DNA from: Geminicoccaceae bacterium
GTDB taxonomy: Bacteria; Pseudomonadota; Alphaproteobacteria; Geminicoccales; Geminicoccaceae
NCBI GenBank assembly: GCA_020446285.1
Contig: JAGREZ010000035.1
Span: forward strand, 1-10,795
Direction of reading: 5' to 3'
DNA length: 10,795 bases
This document shows positions 1 to 7,049 of this stretch, one piece after another. Below the pieces are notes generated by a model, which saw only the letters and a list, made by a program, of their open reading frames with translations, was not told the origin of the DNA and searched no databases. Each line of letters begins with the position of its first letter. Position 1 is the stretch's first letter. A program made the position numbers and the translations under genes.

Positions 1-356
1 GCGGCGTCGGCATCGGCGGTGTGCTCGAGCCGCTGCAGGCGGGTCCGACCATCATCGAGGATCATTGCTTCATCGGTGCGCGCAGCGAGGTGGTCGAGGG
101 GGTGATCGTCGAGGAGGGTTCCGTGCTCGGCATGGGCGTCTATATCGGCCAGTCCACGAAGATCATCGATCGCGCCACCGGCGAGGTCTTCACGGGTCGG
201 GTTCCGGCCTATTCGGTGGTGGTCTCCGGCACCATGCCGGGCAAGCCGCTTCCCGACGGCAGTCCGGGCCCGGGCCTCTATTGTGCTGTCATCGTCAAGC
301 GTGTCGACGAGCGCACACGCTCGAAGACATCGATCAACGATCTGCTCCGGGATTGA
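1..356 (+). CDS. dapD: 2,3,4,5-tetrahydropyridine-2,6-dicarboxylate N-succinyltransferase, C-terminal part
   Basis: This is the 3' end of dapD; the gene enters from the left edge, reading from base 3 ([10 protein letters not shown]). DapD transfers succinyl from succinyl-CoA to tetrahydrodipicolinate in the succinylase branch of lysine and diaminopimelate synthesis, in the cytoplasm. About 117 codons are visible. They show hexapeptide-repeat (left-handed beta-helix) sequence with the family hallmark [15 protein letters not shown] followed by [17 protein letters not shown], then the C-terminal domain ending DLLRD. These stretches closely match the DapD family as I know it. A GTG at 21 is internal and is not the start. 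dapE follows after 71 nt on the same strand, which fits a dap operon. No truncation is seen other than the window edge. Confidence 0.96.
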   Translation, partial: GVGIGGVLEPLQAGPTIIEDHCFIGARSEVVEGVIVEEGSVLGMGVYIGQSTKIIDRATGEVFTGRVPAYSVVVSGTMPGKPLPDGSPGPGLYCAVIVKRVDERTRSKTSINDLLRD

Positions 357-412
357 CGCAAACGCGGCCGAAGACCGGGGGAAGTGCATTCGTCGCGATC
401 AGCGGCGCCTTC

Positions 413-418
413 GAGGAG
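413..418 (+). promoter_or_regulatory. Ribosome binding site that fixes the TTG start of dapE
   Basis: GAGGAG lies 9 nt upstream of the TTG at 428. No ATG or GTG in the dapE frame offers both this spacing and a natural DapE N-terminus, so the site supports a TTG initiation codon. Confidence 0.6.
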
Positions 419-427
419 TGACTGTCG

Positions 428-1594
428 TTGAGTGATCTCACCGATCCGGTGCGGTTGACCGCGGAACTCGTCCGTTGCCCCTCGGTCACGCCGGAGGATG
501 CCGGTGCACAGGCGCTTCTCTCCGGATGGCTCGAGTCTCTCGGCTTCGCCTGTACCCCTCTTCGTTTCGAGGAAGATGGCACGCCGCCGGTCGACAATCT
601 CTTCGCCCATATGGGCGAGCGCGGTCCCCATCTCGCCTTCGCCGGTCATACCGATGTCGTGCCGCCCGGCGATGGCGCCAGCTGGTCCGTGGATCCCTTT
701 TCCGCGAGCATCGAAAGGGGTGAACTGGTCGGTCGCGGTGCCGCCGACATGAAGAGCGGTATTGCCTGTTTCGTCGCGGCCATTGCGCGTCATCGCGAGA
801 GGCATGGCGCCGTGCCGGGATCGATCAGTCTCATCATCACCGGAGACGAGGAAGGCCCGGCGATCAACGGCACGGTGAAAGTGCTCGAATGGGCGGACAG
901 CCAGGGCCACCGCTTCGACGGCTGCATCGTCGGCGAGCCAACATCGAGGACGCAGGTCGGCGACATGATCAAGGTCGGTCGGCGCGGCTCGCTCACGGGC
1001 ACCGTCCGGGCACGGGGCCGGCAGGGACATGTCGCCTATCCGCAACGTGCCGACAATGCCGCCCACGCCATCGTGCGCCTTCTCGACCGCCTGACCCGCG
1101 AGCCGCTCGACGATGGCAACGCGCATTTCGACCCGTCGACGCTGCAGGTGACGACGATCGATATCGGCAATCCGGCCAGCAATGTCGTACCCGGTGAGGC
1201 GCGGGCGGTGTTCAACATCCGCTACAATGACGCGCACAGTCGCGAGAGCCTCGAAACCTGGGTGGGCAATTGTGCCAAGGCCGCGGGCGGACGCTTCGAG
1301 ATCGTGTTCAGTGAGAGTGCGAAGCCGTTCATCACGGAAGCGGGACCGCTCGTCGAAACGGTTATTGCCGCCATTCGCGCCATCACCGGCCTCGACCCCG
1401 AACGCAGCACGTCGGGCGGAACGTCGGACGCCCGATTCATTTGCCGTTATGCACCGGTTGTCGAACTCGGCATTGTCGGACAGACCATGCATCAAAGTGA
1501 CGAACGCGTGGCGGTTGCCGATATCGAGACCCTGACCCGGATCTATGGTGACCTGATCGAACGGTTCTTCGATCCGGCAAGGCCCGCAGGATGA
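428..1594 (+). CDS. dapE: Succinyl-diaminopimelate desuccinylase
   Basis: A 388-residue di-zinc M20 hydrolase that cleaves N-succinyl-L,L-diaminopimelate to L,L-diaminopimelate and succinate in lysine and peptidoglycan precursor synthesis. By alignment from memory with characterised DapE, the metal-site residues are all present: His74 and Asp76 in GHTDVVPPGD, the bridging Asp107 in GRGAADMKSG, catalytic base Glu141 and ligand Glu142 in TGDEEGPA, Glu170 in VGEPT, and the C-terminal ligand His355 in TMHQSDE. The dimerisation (lid) domain lies at roughly residues 180-290, including the GRQGHVAYPQ stretch. Length is normal for the family. The start is TTG, supported by a GAGGAG 9 nt upstream. It follows dapD in the same direction, and its stop overlaps the start of the next gene (ATGA), which suggests translational coupling. 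Function is highly secure; the start codon is less so. Confidence 0.97.
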   Translation: MSDLTDPVRLTAELVRCPSVTPEDAGAQALLSGWLESLGFACTPLRFEEDGTPPVDNLFAHMGERGPHLAFAGHTDVVPPGDGASWSVDPFSASIERGELVGRGAADMKSGIACFVAAIARHRERHGAVPGSISLIITGDEEGPAINGTVKVLEWADSQGHRFDGCIVGEPTSRTQVGDMIKVGRRGSLTGTVRARGRQGHVAYPQRADNAAHAIVRLLDRLTREPLDDGNAHFDPSTLQVTTIDIGNPASNVVPGEARAVFNIRYNDAHSRESLETWVGNCAKAAGGRFEIVFSESAKPFITEAGPLVETVIAAIRAITGLDPERSTSGGTSDARFICRYAPVVELGIVGQTMHQSDERVAVADIETLTRIYGDLIERFFDPARPAG

Positions 1595-2163
1595 TCCGCA
1601 AGGACGAACGCCAGTCGCTCGTCGACGAGATCGTTCGTTCGCTCGTCGCAGCTTTCCGGCTGGTCAGACTGCAGGAAGACGGGCTCACGCATCTCAATCT
1701 TTCCATCGACGGATTCTGGCGATCCTTTCTGGCGGCTGTCATCGTGTTGCCCGGAGCCGCTTTCGTGTTTCATGTCCAGAGCCTCCAGTCCGGTGATCCT
1801 GCAGAGGCGGGGCGTCTCGGCATGGCCGGGATCGTGTTTGCGATCACCTGGCTGAAGTTTCCGCTGCTCAGCCTCGTCTTCGTGCGCTGCTTCGGACTGA
1901 CCGATCGCTATGTGCCGCTCGTCGTCGCAAGCAACTGGGTCGCGGTCTGCATCATGGCGATCTTCGTTGCCGTCGTTCTTCTTTCGACCATCCTGCCGAT
2001 GATGATCGGCCAGACGCTTCTGCTCATGACCTTCGTCGGGGCACTCTATGTCCAGTGGTTCGTGCTCAATGTGACCCTGCGCGCGGCCGCCGTGACGGTT
2101 CTGGGTCTGTTCGTGCTGGATATTCTGGCTGACGAGCTCATTCACCGCCTCATCATGGGATAG
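1591..2163 (+). CDS. Uncharacterised multi-pass membrane protein coupled to dapE
   Basis: A 190-residue protein I cannot assign to a named function. Its ATG overlaps the dapE stop in an ATGA junction, so it is probably made by translational coupling. The first 40 residues are charged and amphipathic (LVDEIVRSLVAAFRLVRLQ), followed by SIDGFWRSF. Hydrophobic segments follow at about residues 43-63, 79-99, 108-134 and 140-179; the last is long enough for two helices, giving four or five membrane spans. There is no cleavable signal peptide and no recognisable catalytic or ligand-binding motif. Met, Val and Leu dominate the spans. Its last 22 nt overlap the convergent 3' end of truA. Location beside dap genes hints at a link to cell-envelope precursor synthesis, but that is association only. 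Confidence refers to its being a real gene. Confidence 0.85.
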   Translation: MIRKDERQSLVDEIVRSLVAAFRLVRLQEDGLTHLNLSIDGFWRSFLAAVIVLPGAAFVFHVQSLQSGDPAEAGRLGMAGIVFAITWLKFPLLSLVFVRCFGLTDRYVPLVVASNWVAVCIMAIFVAVVLLSTILPMMIGQTLLLMTFVGALYVQWFVLNVTLRAAAVTVLGLFVLDILADELIHRLIMG

Positions 2164-2894
2164 GCGGCGTTCACGAAAAAGAGTCCCGCGGCCGGGGCGG
2201 TCGGCCCCGCACTCGAACGATCGCGGGCGGCGAGGGCATCCTTGATGAAGGAGACCGGGCGCGTCTCCTCGCCGACGAGCTTCAGGCTGCCGACGATATT
2301 GCGCACCTGATGATGCAGGAAGCTCGGTGCCTCAAGATGAAAATGGATCCTGTCCTCCCGCCGTTCCACATGCAGCAGGCTCAATGTCCTGAGCGGCGAT
2401 CTGGCCTGGCAGGCGGTGCTGCGAAAACTCGTGAAATCGTGTTTGCCTACGAGTACCTGGCCCGCTTCCTGCATCCGCTCCACGCTCAGGCGTCTTGTGA
2501 CATGCCAGACGCGACCGCGTTCGAGCACGGGCGGTGGGCGGCGATTGGCGATGCAATAGAGATAGCGCCGCGAAAGTGCCGAGAAACGGGCGTGAAAATC
2601 ATCGTCGGTCTGCATTGCCTCGACAATGGCGATCGGATCGGGGCGGAGGTGGAAGTTGAGGCCCGCTTGCAGTTTTTCAACCGGAATATTCATGGCGATG
2701 TCGACATGTACGGGCAGGGCCATGGCGTGGACGCCGGCATCGGTCCGTCCGGCCGCGATTGCGGTCACGTTCTGGCCGAGCATCGCGTGAACCGCGCGTT
2801 CGACGGCCGCCTGGACCGATGGTCCGTTATCCTGGCGTTGCCAGCCGATGAAGGGGCCGCCATCGAATTCCAGAACCAGTCGGTAACGCGGCAT
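2142..2894 (-). CDS. truA: tRNA pseudouridine(38-40) synthase
   Basis: A 250-residue TruA that isomerises uridines 38, 39 and 40 in the anticodon stem-loop of many tRNAs. The N-terminus MPRYRLVLEFDG and GWQRQ is typical. The catalytic aspartate is Asp52 in AAGRTDAGVHA. Other family landmarks are LNFHLRPD, FHARFSALSRRYLY, KHDFTSFR and HHQVRNIVGSL. The reading frame stays open far upstream into fmt, but the ATG at 2892-2894, only 2 nt after the fmt stop, gives the family's usual N-terminus and length. It is the last gene of the leftward block and converges on the membrane-protein gene with a 22-nt overlap. No intrinsic terminator is evident at this junction. Confidence 0.97.
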   Translation of the reverse strand: MPRYRLVLEFDGGPFIGWQRQDNGPSVQAAVERAVHAMLGQNVTAIAAGRTDAGVHAMALPVHVDIAMNIPVEKLQAGLNFHLRPDPIAIVEAMQTDDDFHARFSALSRRYLYCIANRRPPPVLERGRVWHVTRRLSVERMQEAGQVLVGKHDFTSFRSTACQARSPLRTLSLLHVERREDRIHFHLEAPSFLHHQVRNIVGSLKLVGEETRPVSFIKDALAARDRSSAGPTAPAAGLFFVNAAYPMMRR

Positions 2895-2896
2895 GG

Positions 2897-3826
2897 CTAT
2901 TCCAGACGACTGCCGGGAGCAATGGGAAAACCGCGTTGCAGTTCCCCGGGCGTCATCGGCTTTCGCCCCTCGCGCTGGATTTCGAGGACTTCGAGCCCAC
3001 CTGTTCCACAGGCAATGGTGAGCGGCAGACCGATAACCTCTCCCGGCTCGCCGCTTTCCCCGACGGTCTTCGCCCGCCTTATTCTCAGGCGCTCGGTGCC
3101 GATGCGGCACCATGTTCCGGGCCATGGATCGAAAGCGCGTATCTTTCGCTCGATGGTCGCGGCCGGCTCGGCGAAATCGATATTGGCCTCCTCTTTCAGG
3201 AGTTTCCTCGCGTAAACCGCACCCGCCGGGCTCTGGGGAACTGGATCCAGTGTGCCGGATTGCAGTCCCTGAACGAGTTCCGGAATCATCGAGGCTCCGA
3301 GACCGGCGAGGCGGTCGTGCAGGGTGGAGGATGTGTCATCATCCTCGATCCGCACCCTGCGTCGCAGAAGGACGGGGCCGGTGTCGAGGCCTTCTTCCAT
3401 CTGGAACAGGTCCACGCCCGATTCGCGATCACCGGCGAGGATGGCACGCTGGATGGGAGCGGCGCCACGCCAGCGTGGCAGGATCGAGGCGTGGATGTTG
3501 ATGCAGCCGAGCCTTGGTGCGTCGAGCACCGCTCCGGGCAGGAGCAGACCGTAGGAAGCGACGATGGCAACGTCGAGATCAAGCGCCGCAAATCCGGACT
3601 GTGCTGCTTCGTCCCTGAATGTGTGGGGTGTGTGGACTGGCAGTCCGAGCCGCATGGCGGTCTCGTGAACGGGTGAAAGGCGGAGTTTTCTGCCCCGCCC
3701 GGCGGGTCTTGGCGGTTGGGTGTATATGGCGACGATGTCCACCGCTTCGCGGGCGAGGGCTTCCAGCGGTGGCACCGCGAATGCACTCGTGCCCATGAAG
3801 GCGATGCGGAGCGTGCGTTCAGGCAT
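2897..3826 (-). CDS. fmt: Methionyl-tRNA formyltransferase
   Basis: A 309-residue enzyme that formylates Met-tRNAfMet with 10-formyl-tetrahydrofolate, making the bacterial initiator tRNA. The N-terminal formyltransferase domain starts RIAFMGTSAFAVPPLEAL. The catalytic triad is Asn110 and His112 in CINIHASILPRWRGAAP plus Asp148 in GLDTGP. The folate-binding loop is SILP at 114-117, where SLLP is the commoner form. The C-terminal domain, from about residue 205, begins YARKLLKEEANIDF and contains the tRNA-binding fold. Length is normal. The ATG lies inside the 3' end of def (8-nt overlap), and the stop is 2 nt before truA, so def-fmt-truA look translationally coupled. Pairing with def matches the functional cycle of adding and removing formyl groups. 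Confidence 0.97.
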   Translation of the reverse strand: MPERTLRIAFMGTSAFAVPPLEALAREAVDIVAIYTQPPRPAGRGRKLRLSPVHETAMRLGLPVHTPHTFRDEAAQSGFAALDLDVAIVASYGLLLPGAVLDAPRLGCINIHASILPRWRGAAPIQRAILAGDRESGVDLFQMEEGLDTGPVLLRRRVRIEDDDTSSTLHDRLAGLGASMIPELVQGLQSGTLDPVPQSPAGAVYARKLLKEEANIDFAEPAATIERKIRAFDPWPGTWCRIGTERLRIRRAKTVGESGEPGEVIGLPLTIACGTGGLEVLEIQREGRKPMTPGELQRGFPIAPGSRLE

Positions 3827-4325
3827 TGAGCTTGCGCCGCTTGGCGAGCTTGCGCATCACCATGTTTCTCTTGAGCGACGAGATGTGATCGGTGAACAGG
3901 ATGCCATCGAGATGGTCGATCTCATGTTGCAGGCAGCGTGCGAGCAGGCCATCGGCTTCGATGCGCTGTTCCCTGCCGTACTCGTCGAGATAGCAGACAT
4001 GCACCGCATCCGGCCGGCGAATATCCGCATACTGCCCCGGCAGGCTCAGGCATCCTTCCTCGGCTTGCACGATGGTGTCCGAGCGCCACACGATCGACGG
4101 ATTGACGAGCCGGACGGGTTCGTTCTTCTCTTCGGATATGTCGATCACGGCAAGCCTGCGGCTCACCCCCACCTGGGGCCCCGCAAGACCGATGCCGGGC
4201 GCGTCGTACATGGTCTCCAGCATGTCGTCGAGCAACCGTCGCAGATCGTCGTCATACTGCTCCACCCGATCCGTCGGCCGTTTGAGAATCGGGTCGGGAA
4301 CTTCGATGATGGGAAGAAGACTCAT
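3819..4325 (-). CDS. def: Peptide deformylase
   Basis: A 168-residue metalloenzyme that removes formyl from the N-terminal Met of nascent chains. The three family motifs are visible: GIGLAGPQ (44-51), EGCLSLPG with metal-ligand Cys92, and QHEIDHLDG with His134, catalytic Glu135 and His138. Motif 1 reads GxGxAGxQ rather than the usual GxGxAAxQ: residue 49 is Gly (codon ggg on the coding strand). The rest looks like an ordinary type I deformylase, ending in a basic tail (KLAKRRKLNA). The ATG at 4323-4325 gives the typical LPIIEVPDPIL beginning; the Shine-Dalgarno is weak. It lies 60 nt after recR and overlaps fmt by 8 nt. Activity is expected, since glycine at this position is a small change, but this is not proven. 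Confidence 0.96.
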   Translation of the reverse strand: MSLLPIIEVPDPILKRPTDRVEQYDDDLRRLLDDMLETMYDAPGIGLAGPQVGVSRRLAVIDISEEKNEPVRLVNPSIVWRSDTIVQAEEGCLSLPGQYADIRRPDAVHVCYLDEYGREQRIEADGLLARCLQHEIDHLDGILFTDHISSLKRNMVMRKLAKRRKLNA

Positions 4326-4385
4326 GTGGGTTCTCGTCTTGGTCGCGTGCAGGGTGCGGGGGCTTGCCGTTCGGCGCAGGCACCG

Positions 4386-4982
4386 TCAGGCCAGAAGCTG
4401 GCGCGCCTTCATGGCGGCATCCAGTGTTCCCTGATCCAGATAGTTCAGCTCGCCTCCGACGGGAAGACCGTAGGCCAGCCGCGTGACCCGGCATGCGAGC
4501 GGGCGGAGGCGTTCACCAAGATAGTGAGCGGTGGTCTGGCCGTCGACCGTGGCGCCGAGCGCGAGGATGACCTCTCCGATCCCGTCCTTCTCCACCCGCT
4601 CGAGAAGCGCGGTGATGCGAAGATGTTCGGGATGCCTCCCGTCCAGGGCGGAAAGCGTACCACCCAGAATGTGGAAGAGTCCCCGATAGCTGCCGCTGCG
4701 ATCCATCGCCCAGAGATCCTCGACCTCCTGGACGACGCAAACGACATCGCGGTCGCGGTCGCGGTCAGCGCAGACGGAGCAGGGATCGTGGCTGTCCAGA
4801 TTGCCGCATGTGGAGCAGATTGAGATTGCATCGCGGCATGTGCCGAGTGCCTCGATAAGCGGTCGCAACAGCGTGTCCGGATGTTTCATGAGACTGAGCG
4901 CCGCACGCCGCGCCGATCGCGGACCGAGGCCCGGAAGCCGTCCCATGAGCCGGATCAGATGTTCGATCTCGTTTGCCGCCAA
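4386..4982 (-). CDS. recR: Recombination mediator protein RecR
   Basis: A 198-residue RecR that acts with RecO (and RecF) to load RecA on SSB-coated single-stranded gaps. Seen in order: helix-hairpin-helix LPGLGPRSARRAAL (16-29), C4 zinc finger (Cys56, Cys59, Cys68, Cys71), a Toprim domain (about 80-173), and YGLPVGGELNYLD near the C-terminus. The start is TTG, because only 25 nt separate it from the ebfC stop and it places the HhH at the usual distance from the N-terminus. Two Toprim positions depart from RecR sequences I know: CVVQEVEDLW has Gln85 where Glu is usual, and LGATVDGQTTAHYL has Gly143 where Asn is usual. The linker after the zinc finger carries Arg-Asp repeats encoded by a tandem hexamer. 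The neighbours dnaX and ebfC are the classic context. Confidence 0.96.
   Translation of the reverse strand: MAANEIEHLIRLMGRLPGLGPRSARRAALSLMKHPDTLLRPLIEALGTCRDAISICSTCGNLDSHDPCSVCADRDRDRDVVCVVQEVEDLWAMDRSGSYRGLFHILGGTLSALDGRHPEHLRITALLERVEKDGIGEVILALGATVDGQTTAHYLGERLRPLACRVTRLAYGLPVGGELNYLDQGTLDAAMKARQLLA
4747..4766. repeat. Short in-frame tandem hexamer inside recR
   Basis: TCGCGG occurs three times in tandem plus a partial TC. On the recR strand it encodes the alternating Asp-Arg run (about residues 73-79) between the zinc finger and the Toprim domain. Copy-number changes would add or remove Asp-Arg pairs without shifting the frame. Confidence 0.7.
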
Positions 4983-5007
4983 GGTCCGTCGTTCCGCGTT
5001 CCCGGGT

Positions 5008-5331
5008 TCAGAAAGGCAGCTTCATGCCCGGGGGAAGCTGAAGACCGCCGGTCATCTTCGACATCTCGGACTGCATGTGTTCCTCGACGCGCTGCTTGGC
5101 ATTGTTGGTCGCGGCGACGATCAGATCCTCGAGCGTTTCGATATCGTCGGGGTCGACGAGTTGAGGGTCGATCTTCACACGGCGCATCTCGCCCTTGCCA
5201 TTCAGCGTGACCCTGAGCATGCCGGCACCGGCCTCGCCCTCGACCTCCATTCCGTCGAGACGGGTCTGCATCTCCTGCATCTGCTGCTGCATCTTCTGGG
5301 CCTGCTTGAGCATGCCGGTCAGGTTCTTCAT
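5008..5331 (-). CDS. ebfC: YbaB/EbfC family nucleoid-associated protein
   Basis: A 107-residue small DNA-binding protein of the YbaB/EbfC family, homodimers of which bind DNA and are thought to act as nucleoid-associated proteins. The N-terminal Gln/Met-rich helix (about residues 1-28, [16 protein letters not shown]) is followed by a beta-hairpin ([16 protein letters not shown]), a second long helix ([22 protein letters not shown]), and the usual Gly/Pro tail ending PPGMKLPF. Length is normal. It sits between dnaX (51 nt upstream) and recR (25 nt downstream), the arrangement found across bacteria. AAGG-type sequences precede the ATG. The family call is secure; the in-vivo role in this organism is inferred. 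Confidence 0.95.
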   Translation of the reverse strand: MKNLTGMLKQAQKMQQQMQEMQTRLDGMEVEGEAGAGMLRVTLNGKGEMRRVKIDPQLVDPDDIETLEDLIVAATNNAKQRVEEHMQSEMSKMTGGLQLPPGMKLPF

Positions 5332-5382
5332 GCCTTGTCCATCCTTGATGTTCGTATCGGGGAATTCACAGTCCGGACGATT

Positions 5383-7038
5383 CTATCCGCTCCGCTGGCG
5401 GACATCGACAATTCTGGCACCCGGAAAGGTCTCCAGTACCGTTCGTACGTCGGGTACGCGGGCCGCTTCGTCAATGGCCCGGCGTTTTTCGTCGGCTTTC
5501 TGTTCGGCGAGTGTCGGCTTTGCATGGTCGCGTGAAAGGGCAATGCTCCAGCGCTGGCCGGTCACCCGATGCAGCGCCTCGTTCAGTTTGCCGGAAAGAT
5601 CGGCGGGCAGCCCGTCGTCGAGCGACAGTTCGACATGTTGCGGGCGGAAACGCACGAGCCGCGCTCCCTGCCTGAGATAGGCGGCAAGCGATTGTTCGCC
5701 GTTGCGGGCGAGCATGCCGACGAGTTCCTCGAAATCCGCCGGCAGTTCCGGGGGCGGAGGTTCGACGACCGGCGGGCCGGAAGGGTTCGATGCCTCGGGT
5801 GCACGCTCGCGGGAGTCGGCCGGAGCGGTCTGTCGGCCGGCATTCGGCCTGTCAGCCTTTCCAGCGCGGATGAGCCGTGCAAGCTCGCCCGGTGTCGGCA
5901 GGTCGCCCATGGCCGACAGGCGGAGCAGGATCATTTCCGCGGCTGCACCCGGATGTGGCGCATTGCGGACCTCGTCGAGTCCCTTGAGCAGGGTCTGCCA
6001 GGCCCGTGCCAGAACCGCTGTGGACAATTTGCCGGCGAGCACCCTGCCACGCGCTTCCACCTCACGGTCGGTCGCCATGATCGAGCCGCGATCGCGTTCG
6101 ATTGCAAGGGTTGACAGCCAGTGACAGGTTTCCAGCAGATCCTGAATGACGGCAACCGGCTCGGCACCCCGATCATAGACCTCGCGAAAGATGTCAATTG
6201 CGGTCGCGGCCTCGCCGGCGGTCAGGGCGTCGTAGAGGTCGAGGATCCGCCGGCGGTCGCCGAGACCGAGCATGAAGGCAACATCGGTGGAGCCGATCGT
6301 CCCTTCGCTGAGTGCGATCGCCTGATCGAGCAGCGAAAGCGAATCGCGAACGGATCCGCCCGCCGCGCGGGCAATGAGCTCCAGCGCCGCATCCTCTGCC
6401 TCGACCTTTTCCCGCTCGCAGACCGACCTGAGATGGGCAAACAGATCGTCCGGCTCGACGCGGCGCAGATCGAAGCGCTGGCAGCGCGAGAGCACGGTGA
6501 CCGGTACTTTGCGCGCCTCGGTGGTCGCGAAGATGAACTTGGCGTGTGCCGGAGGCTCCTCGAGTGTCTTGAGCAGGGCGTTGAACGCCTTTTCCGACAG
6601 CATGTGCACTTCGTCGATGATGTAGATCTTGAAGCGCGATGCGACCGGCGCGTAATGGACCTTCTCGACGATCTCGCGAATGTCGTCGATTCCGGTGCGC
6701 GTTGCCGCATCCATCTCGATGACGTCCATGGCGTTGTCGGATGCGATGGAAAGGCAGCTCGGGCACACGCCGCAGGGATCGACCGTCGGACCGCCGGTTC
6801 CATCGGCGCCGGTGCAGTTGAGCGAGCGGGCGATGATCCGGGCTGTCGTCGTCTTGCCCACGCCACGGATGCCGGTGAGCAGGAACGCGTGGGCGACGCG
6901 GCCCGAGGCCATGGCATTGGACAATGCGCGCACGAGCGCTTCCTGACCGATCAGCTCCGCCAGCTTCGTCGGCCGGTAGGTGCGCGCAAGGACGCGATAT
7001 GGCGTGGTATTGTCGGTGATGCGCGATCTCGTCAACAC
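5383..7038 (-). CDS. dnaX: DNA polymerase III subunit tau (clamp loader)
   Basis: A 551-residue (from the chosen start) AAA+ clamp-loader subunit. Landmarks are YRVLARTYRP (14-23), Walker A GIRGVGKTT (56-64), four zinc ligands Cys75, Cys89, Cys92 and Cys95, Walker B IIDEVHML with Asp142-Glu143, sensor 1 region FATTEARKVP, the SRC motif (184-186), and sensor 2 GGSVRDSLSLLDQ with Arg231. The collar domain spans about 245-385, then a Pro/Ala-rich linker (395-432), then a tau-specific C-terminal domain ending FPGARIVDVRQRSG. The start is uncertain: GTG at 7036-7038 or TTG at 7033-7035, with no Shine-Dalgarno seen. The frame is open upstream through the SRP RNA gene, but that part is not protein-like. 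No A-rich slippery heptamer was noticed in the gene, so a frameshifted gamma form is not predicted. Confidence 0.95.
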   Translation of the reverse strand: MLTRSRITDNTTPYRVLARTYRPTKLAELIGQEALVRALSNAMASGRVAHAFLLTGIRGVGKTTTARIIARSLNCTGADGTGGPTVDPCGVCPSCLSIASDNAMDVIEMDAATRTGIDDIREIVEKVHYAPVASRFKIYIIDEVHMLSEKAFNALLKTLEEPPAHAKFIFATTEARKVPVTVLSRCQRFDLRRVEPDDLFAHLRSVCEREKVEAEDAALELIARAAGGSVRDSLSLLDQAIALSEGTIGSTDVAFMLGLGDRRRILDLYDALTAGEAATAIDIFREVYDRGAEPVAVIQDLLETCHWLSTLAIERDRGSIMATDREVEARGRVLAGKLSTAVLARAWQTLLKGLDEVRNAPHPGAAAEMILLRLSAMGDLPTPGELARLIRAGKADRPNAGRQTAPADSRERAPEASNPSGPPVVEPPPPELPADFEELVGMLARNGEQSLAAYLRQGARLVRFRPQHVELSLDDGLPADLSGKLNEALHRVTGQRWSIALSRDHAKPTLAEQKADEKRRAIDEAARVPDVRTVLETFPGARIVDVRQRSG

Positions 7039-7049
7039 GCTGGTGGGGT

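Noticed and set aside
278..1495. 405-codon leftward frame antisense to dapE
   Set aside because: Shadow of dapE; Arg- and Asp-rich translation with no motif.
2895..3125. 77-codon upstream extension of the truA frame
   Set aside because: It lies within fmt coding sequence, and TruA homologues begin at MPRYRLVLEFDG.
3720..4823. 367-codon rightward frame antisense to def and recR
   Set aside because: The minus strand has complete def and recR with all motifs; the antisense product resembles no family I know.
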